Both the position numbers and the translations under genes were made by a program. From the NCBI GenBank assembly GCA_034359265.1, contig CP136891.1, positions 81,424,001-81,488,000 on the forward strand: a stretch of 64,000 bases of DNA, written 5' to 3'. The notes beneath the pieces were generated by a model. It saw only the letters and a list, made by a program, of their open reading frames with translations, was not told the DNA's origin and searched no databases. The stretch comes from Canna indica (lineage: Eukaryota; Streptophyta; Magnoliopsida; Zingiberales; Cannaceae). Shown in pieces: positions 59,621 through 64,000 of this stretch (position 1 is its first letter; every line of letters begins with the position of its first letter).

Positions 59621-59774
59621 ATATACCTTGTTGCACTCTTGGAGTTGAGTTGCATGATTGTTGTCGATCTAGAGGCTACGGTCTTGGAGAGGACTTCGGT
59701 CCAGAACCATTTTAGTGTGGTACCCCCCGAGAGGGTATGGATATTGACTAGTCACTTTGGGCACCTTCGGGTGT

Positions 59775-59880
59775 GGGGATGTCGGATACGATGTCCGTCG
59801 GGCTACCTACTTGGTAGGGGTAGTCGCGGGGATGTCGGATACGCCGTCCGTCGGGCTACCTGCTCGGTGGGGGTAGTCGT
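59775..59880. repeat. ~55-bp direct duplication
   Basis: GGGGATGTCGGATACG followed by GTCCGTCGGGCTACCT and GGGGTAGTCG occurs twice in a row (near 59776 and 59829). Confidence 0.85.
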
Positions 59881-61384
59881 ATCACCGTTGGAGCGGACTG
59901 TTGATGCCACTCTACAGGTGGTAGAGTGCGAGATTTTTATCCAATGGTCCACACGCTCGATGATTCAGTTGATGTTGTTTAGGAGTAGGTGAGGAGTATT
60001 TGTTGTGTTCATTGCCTTTGACTGTATCTTAGGCCATGTTGTTATGCATTGTTGAGTTGGCACTCGATGTTTGTTGATCATATTGTGATTCTCCTACTCA
60101 GCACCCGCTGATCTTCGTTGTTTTTGCTTCAAACTTGCATGGATGAGCAGTCGATTTGTAGATCGAGGTGTAGATAGTTTTTAGACAGCTAGTAGTCAGT
60201 CATAGATGTGGAGCTCTAATGGCGACCGCTTCTGTACGTATTTTGGTTTGCTTTGTCGTCTTATAGCTCTTAACATTGATATTGTTATTTTGGAGCTGTA
60301 ATATGTAGAACTATTTTTATATTTTGTTAAATCTTGTATTTGATCGGACTTATGGATTGTGATTATTGGTATTAATGTTGTTGTTTTATTTTATGTTGAT
60401 TCATGGCTTTTCCTTCTGTTGCGCGGTGTATGAGTTGCCGCCGCATCTCGGGTCGGGGCCGCCCGGCGATGGGACCCGGAGCCGGGGCGCGACACTAATA
60501 ACCCGATCCTACGCACAACAGTCCCCATCATACTCACGCCCCCTCCCCTAACCCCCGGCACTTCGACTCCATCCGCTACAACTTTTACCACTACTAGAAA
60601 CATCAACTTCACTTATTGTCGTTTCCATTGCTAAATCATCGATGATAAATATCACCACCAGCTATAATCGTTGCAAAATGGGCGTGGCTGAAGAGTGTAT
60701 GTGTCACTAATCATTGTGACGGTCGTAGTGGTCGTCATAAATAAAATTATCAACAATAGTCGCCAGAGCCGTTCGTGATATATTATTATCAACGACCGAA
60801 GTGTATGTTGGTAACGCGTGGCTGAACAAGCTGTCGCTCAACCGTAGGGTGAATACATAGCAACAATGATACGCCTAACGGCTAACCATCAGTAAGCCGC
60901 CGCTTATGTTTTATCCCATACCAAAAAGAATTGAAAATTCTTATTTACATTGATAAAATTTATAAATACAAAATATAAACATCAATACATACCAAACATA
61001 AAACACATCATCAGATACACAAAATATGAATCAACTCATATTATATAAACATCACAATACATATAAAAACAATCAAGTATCAACTTATATCATATAAATC
61101 AAGTATCTGTCAAAACAATAAAAATGCATATAAGAAAACATGTCATGGATGCTTTGGAGGCTGTGGAGGATCGAATGGTAGTGTCCGAAGGGGTTAGGTT
61201 GGTAGCAATGTCGATTGGGTTAAGGATGACAATGGATTAGAGGGTCTACGTATTGCAATGCCGGAGCAAACCGCTAACTGAATCAGGAGCGTTGCATAAT
61301 CGACATCATCTGTCTCTGATCGTCCATCATTTGTTTCTAATTCTCAATGACAGCTCTCTGTTGTGCTAACTCCGCCTACAAGGC

Positions 61385-62045
61385 TGTGAATCTCATATGG
61401 TCCTTCGTCCAGGACGTAGAAAGTCGCTCACCAGCAACTAGAGGGGTCAGTGCCCCAAGTGGCCTTAGCATAGCTCGTGCATGGTCGCGGTGACCACGAT
61501 AGTCCTCTCAACATAGTCCTTCGTCCCATGACGTCGACAGTGAGTGTGCTTGAACACATCCATTGACGAGGGGCGATGGACAATGACATCCTCCTCGATA
61601 CGTGTTTAAATTTAGAAAACAAATACATTAGTACAATCAATCAATATATAATTAAATTAAATGATAATATAATCATACCATACGACGCTCGTGCACCACA
61701 AATGAGACAGAGCCGCTAATGTGGCGCGTGCCCGAACCCTCCATCCCGAATATACTATTTCTAGACGTAGTCCAGCCGAATACCTTCTGCCACTCATTAG
61801 AATATCAGATGACCACTAATGCACGAGTTGGTCCCAAACATATATAGAAATCTATTTGGGGCCATGCCCCTGTGTCTGTGATATATTCATGGCTCCTAGT
61901 TGTCTCATATCGATAATTTGGGCCTGGTTTAGTTGCCTATTGAAGTGGGCGCGGGCAACCACCTCACATGCGCTCTCTGCAAAGGGCAATTGATCAACTG
62001 TCCAAGTATAGTGTGCCTACAAAATAAAATAATGATGTTAGTACA
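61385..62045 (-). pseudogene. Ptta/En/Spm plant transposase remnant
   Basis: Minus-strand translation in shifting frames gives YSNEWQKVFG, ISGSVSFVVHERRM and SMDVFKHTHCRRHGTKDYVE. These match the order seen in the plant transposase of CACTA elements (HxGGSxSFxxHxxRM, then xxVFxRTHxRKDGxx). An acceptor-like TTTTGTAG precedes an upstream piece (YTWTVDQLPF, near 62020). Stops and frameshifts interrupt it. Confidence 0.6.
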
Positions 62046-62099
62046 TGTGTTTATATATAATTATAATTAATTTATAAATATATATGTTATGCATACCGA

Positions 62100-62960
62100 T
62101 GATAATCACAAGTGATAGTTCCTTGAGTCCATAAAATATTTTTAATTCATCAATCAGGGGTCGAAGAAACACGTCAATATTTTTTCGCGAACCCCCAGGA
62201 CCATGAATAATTATTGAAAGAAAGATAAATTAATCTTTTATACATATTGACGGCGGCAAATTCTAAATTGTTAATTGTAATGATCAAACTGAATAAGGAG
62301 TTGACGAATGACCAAATGAATTAAAATCATATGCGCACAATCTCAATATGATATTTCAAGTACTCGTAGCAAACAAAAGATGACGTCTATCCAAATGTTT
62401 AAGTGTGCTTCACTATCAGATGGATGAGTCATTATCGTATCATTGTGGCTTCTTGCATGCCAACTCATTTACTGAGCGTCTTTTTCGACATGAATAACAT
62501 ATAAAGCCTCGGTGTTATGGAAATTACTAAACTATCTTAAACAAAATATTTTTTCTGTCGAAACAATGTCTTCTCTTTATAACGAGGATGTTGATATACT
62601 GGGCATTCATCCAATTGTGTATTTTTTTTTATAATACAAAATGTCGTTGTTTGGGCACACATGTACCTTTTCGTACTCAATTCCTATTTTTTTCATCATC
62701 TTTTTCATCTTATAGAAAGTTGGCCATAACTTGTTATCTTTAGGTAATGCCCGATGGAAAAAGCCTGCATGCCGATTAAATGCAACTGCGTTGAAATTAC
62801 AATCGAACTTGATGTTCAAACACTGTGTCATTGTCGATAATCTAGTGTATTCATCACAATTCTCTTATAAGGGTTCATCGACAACTTTAAACAACTCGTA
62901 AAATTATGCAGCCTCTTTATTTGGTAATTCAAACTCTATCATCGGTTGTTCTTTTGTGAC
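62100..62960 (-). pseudogene. TNP2-like CACTA transposase remnant
   Basis: In order on the minus strand: FYELFKVVDEPL with an in-frame stop, ALPKDNKLWPTFYKMKKMMK, IGIEYEKVHVCPNNDILYYK, then MSWHARSHND and MTHPSDSEAH (the W-H/HPADS-A-W segment of TNP2), and finally GPGGSRKNIDVFLRPLIDEL (the GP...NIDVYLQPLIDEL segment). The parts between are missing or frameshifted, so a TNP2 gene has been deleted and decayed. It cannot encode an active enzyme. Confidence 0.75.
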
Positions 62961-63358
62961 ATCCTCTGCTCAAGTATCCGACACTTACATCTCATGAATT
63001 GGCCGACGTTATCATCAGAATGAAATTGACCACCAAGACTATCAAGTATCTATGTTTTGTATGGATTACGTACTCAATTAGATGAAGGAACAATATTGAC
63101 ACTTAAAGATTCACCATGAGTTCATGATTGCTCAAAGTTCTCACATCATATGACTCACTGTGACAAATTCATCGATTGTATCTTGGTGCGAATCCTTTTA
63201 AATACATATGCATTGTGAGAGTTTCTTGATATAAAAACCTTCAGTTGGAGCAAATGAGGCATAGGCATCGAATTTATCATAGCTAACGAATTTTTGATTC
63301 GAAAATGCGAAATTCAAGAAATAAGTTACGCATACTCGAAACTTATTCATTATATATA

Positions 63359-64000
63359 CACTACTAGAAAAATGGGCATCAGCAACGGCTGATGCCGTTG
63401 CTGAACCGTTGCTGAAGAGAATCAGCAACGACCGAGTCGTTGCAACAGAGCCGTGACAGAAAGTCGCGTTGCTGATGACTTAGCAACGGATCAGCAACGG
63501 CCGCTCGAGCCGTCGCTCAAAACATTATCAGCAACGGCCGCTCGGGCCGTCGCTAAAAATATTATCAGCGACGGTTTTGCCACAGACCCGGAGCCGTTGC
63601 TGATAACATTAATAGCAACGGCCACGAGTCCGTAGCAAGGCCGTTAGCAAAACCCCGTCGCTAAGCCGTTGCTGTAGTCATCAGCAACGACTTTCGATAC
63701 ACTTTTAGCAACGGCTTTCCCACGGATGGCCGTGGGAAAGCCGTTGCTGATGATGTGAACCTGGGGACAGAAACATTTAAAATTTCTAATTTTCATTGAT
63801 ACATTGATACATTATCTGATACATAACTCACACACCCATACTCTCATACACACATTCATTCACATCACAAACACACCAAGATATACATTAAAAGAATTAT
63901 ATTTATATTGATAATTATCCACGATAGTATAAAAACAATTCAAATGCAAAATTGAAGTATCAATATCCAAACAAAATAAGTTAAACAAATTCAATATCTC
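63359..64000 (+). mobile_element. Left end of a second CACTA element (runs past the window)
   Basis: The terminus CACTACTAGAAAAATGGGC begins at 63359. 63380-63760 is packed with the subterminal repeat CAGCAACGGC and its inverse GCCGTTGCTG (more than a dozen copies, some as inverted pairs, for example around 63700-63760). This is the usual structure of a CACTA end. It appears younger than the decayed CACTA DNA to its left and may be nested in it. The rest lies outside the window. Confidence 0.85.

Larger units (their letters stand above)
57250..60494 (+). mobile_element. LTR-like region (possible long or solo LTR of a Ty3/gypsy-type element)
   Basis: A TATA-like TTTTATATATAAA (57252-57264) is followed by a GA-rich leader and a GC-rich stretch (57380-58000) with donor-like GAGGTAGGAG. 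The 3' end ...GGGACCCGGAGCCGGGGCGCGACA (break the run at GACA, 60494) resembles the ends of long chromovirus LTRs. No primer-binding site follows, so a solo LTR or a truncated element is likely. The left boundary and target duplication were not found. Frames here are unlike any protein I know. Confidence 0.4.
60589..63358 (-). mobile_element. Decayed CACTA (En/Spm) element remnant
   Basis: It starts with CACTACTAGAAACATC at 60589, a CACTA-type terminus. It contains two CACTA-typical coding remnants on the minus strand (TNP2-like 62100-62960 and Ptta-like 61385-62045). The far end (TAGTG) is not seen; it is either beyond or destroyed by the next CACTA element at 63359. Inner text near 60700-60850 (GACGGTCGTAGTGGTCGTC) may be subterminal repeats. 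Confidence 0.6.

Noticed and set aside
63453..63635. 60-codon frame at the right edge
   Set aside because: It lies in the CACTA subterminal repeat array.

Overview
The window is plant nuclear DNA, most likely from a monocot. Genes have spliceable introns and plant-type TATA boxes. The intronless GRAS gene and the 5' half of the calmodulin-binding gene are very GC-rich, while the surrounding DNA is AT-rich and full of small DNA transposons. There are no bacterial-style operons. I cannot name the species.

Four host genes are recognisable. (1) An ERD15/CID1-type PAM2 protein is on the minus strand (569-958), with an intron in its 5' UTR (977-2130), a TATA box at 2196-2203, and tandem duplications in its 3' flank. 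(2) A DDT-PHD chromatin protein of the PTM type is on the minus strand (21362 to 8355). I rebuilt nine coding exons that join in frame to 1,825 codons. It has a 29-base microexon and a C-terminal exon made of four tandem ~72-82 residue repeats. (3) A SCARECROW-LIKE 3 GRAS regulator is on the plus strand (41798-43219), with a ~400 base CT-rich leader that carries two overlapping uORFs. (4) A calmodulin-binding domain protein is on the minus strand (52334-50319). A transcription-unit-like start at ~32.45-33.05 kb codes for nothing I recognise.

The spaces between are mostly transposable elements, many with visible target-site duplications (TSDs). At 23.1-24.4 kb lies a Mutator-type foldback (9-bp TSD) whose core is a GGGTCGGGCACG minisatellite. 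At 26.2-32.0 kb is a nest: an old inverted-repeat element was split by a PIF/Harbinger element (26280-29312, TTA TSD), by a Tourist-like element and by a hAT element (30351-31389). The Harbinger element carries a truncated transposase and the terminal exon of a HMG-CoA synthase gene, an apparent host-gene capture. At 39.5-40.2 and 44.2-45.6 kb are two related PIF-like elements; the second is itself split by another 9-bp-TSD foldback (44742-45381). Small hAT elements lie at 18130, 25361 and 48118, a Tourist-like element at 53517 and a candidate Helitron at 55835-56728. A long terminal repeat-like, satellite-bearing region covers ~57.25-60.49 kb. A decayed CACTA element (~60.59-63.36 kb, TNP2-like and Ptta-like remnants) is followed by the intact start of a second CACTA element at 63359 that runs off the window.

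The host genes have no obvious functional link to each other; this is an ordinary gene-poor plant segment. The most unusual items are the gene-fragment-carrying Harbinger element inside a foldback arm, the two foldbacks with inverted GC-rich minisatellite cores, and the repeat-expanded PTM C-terminus.
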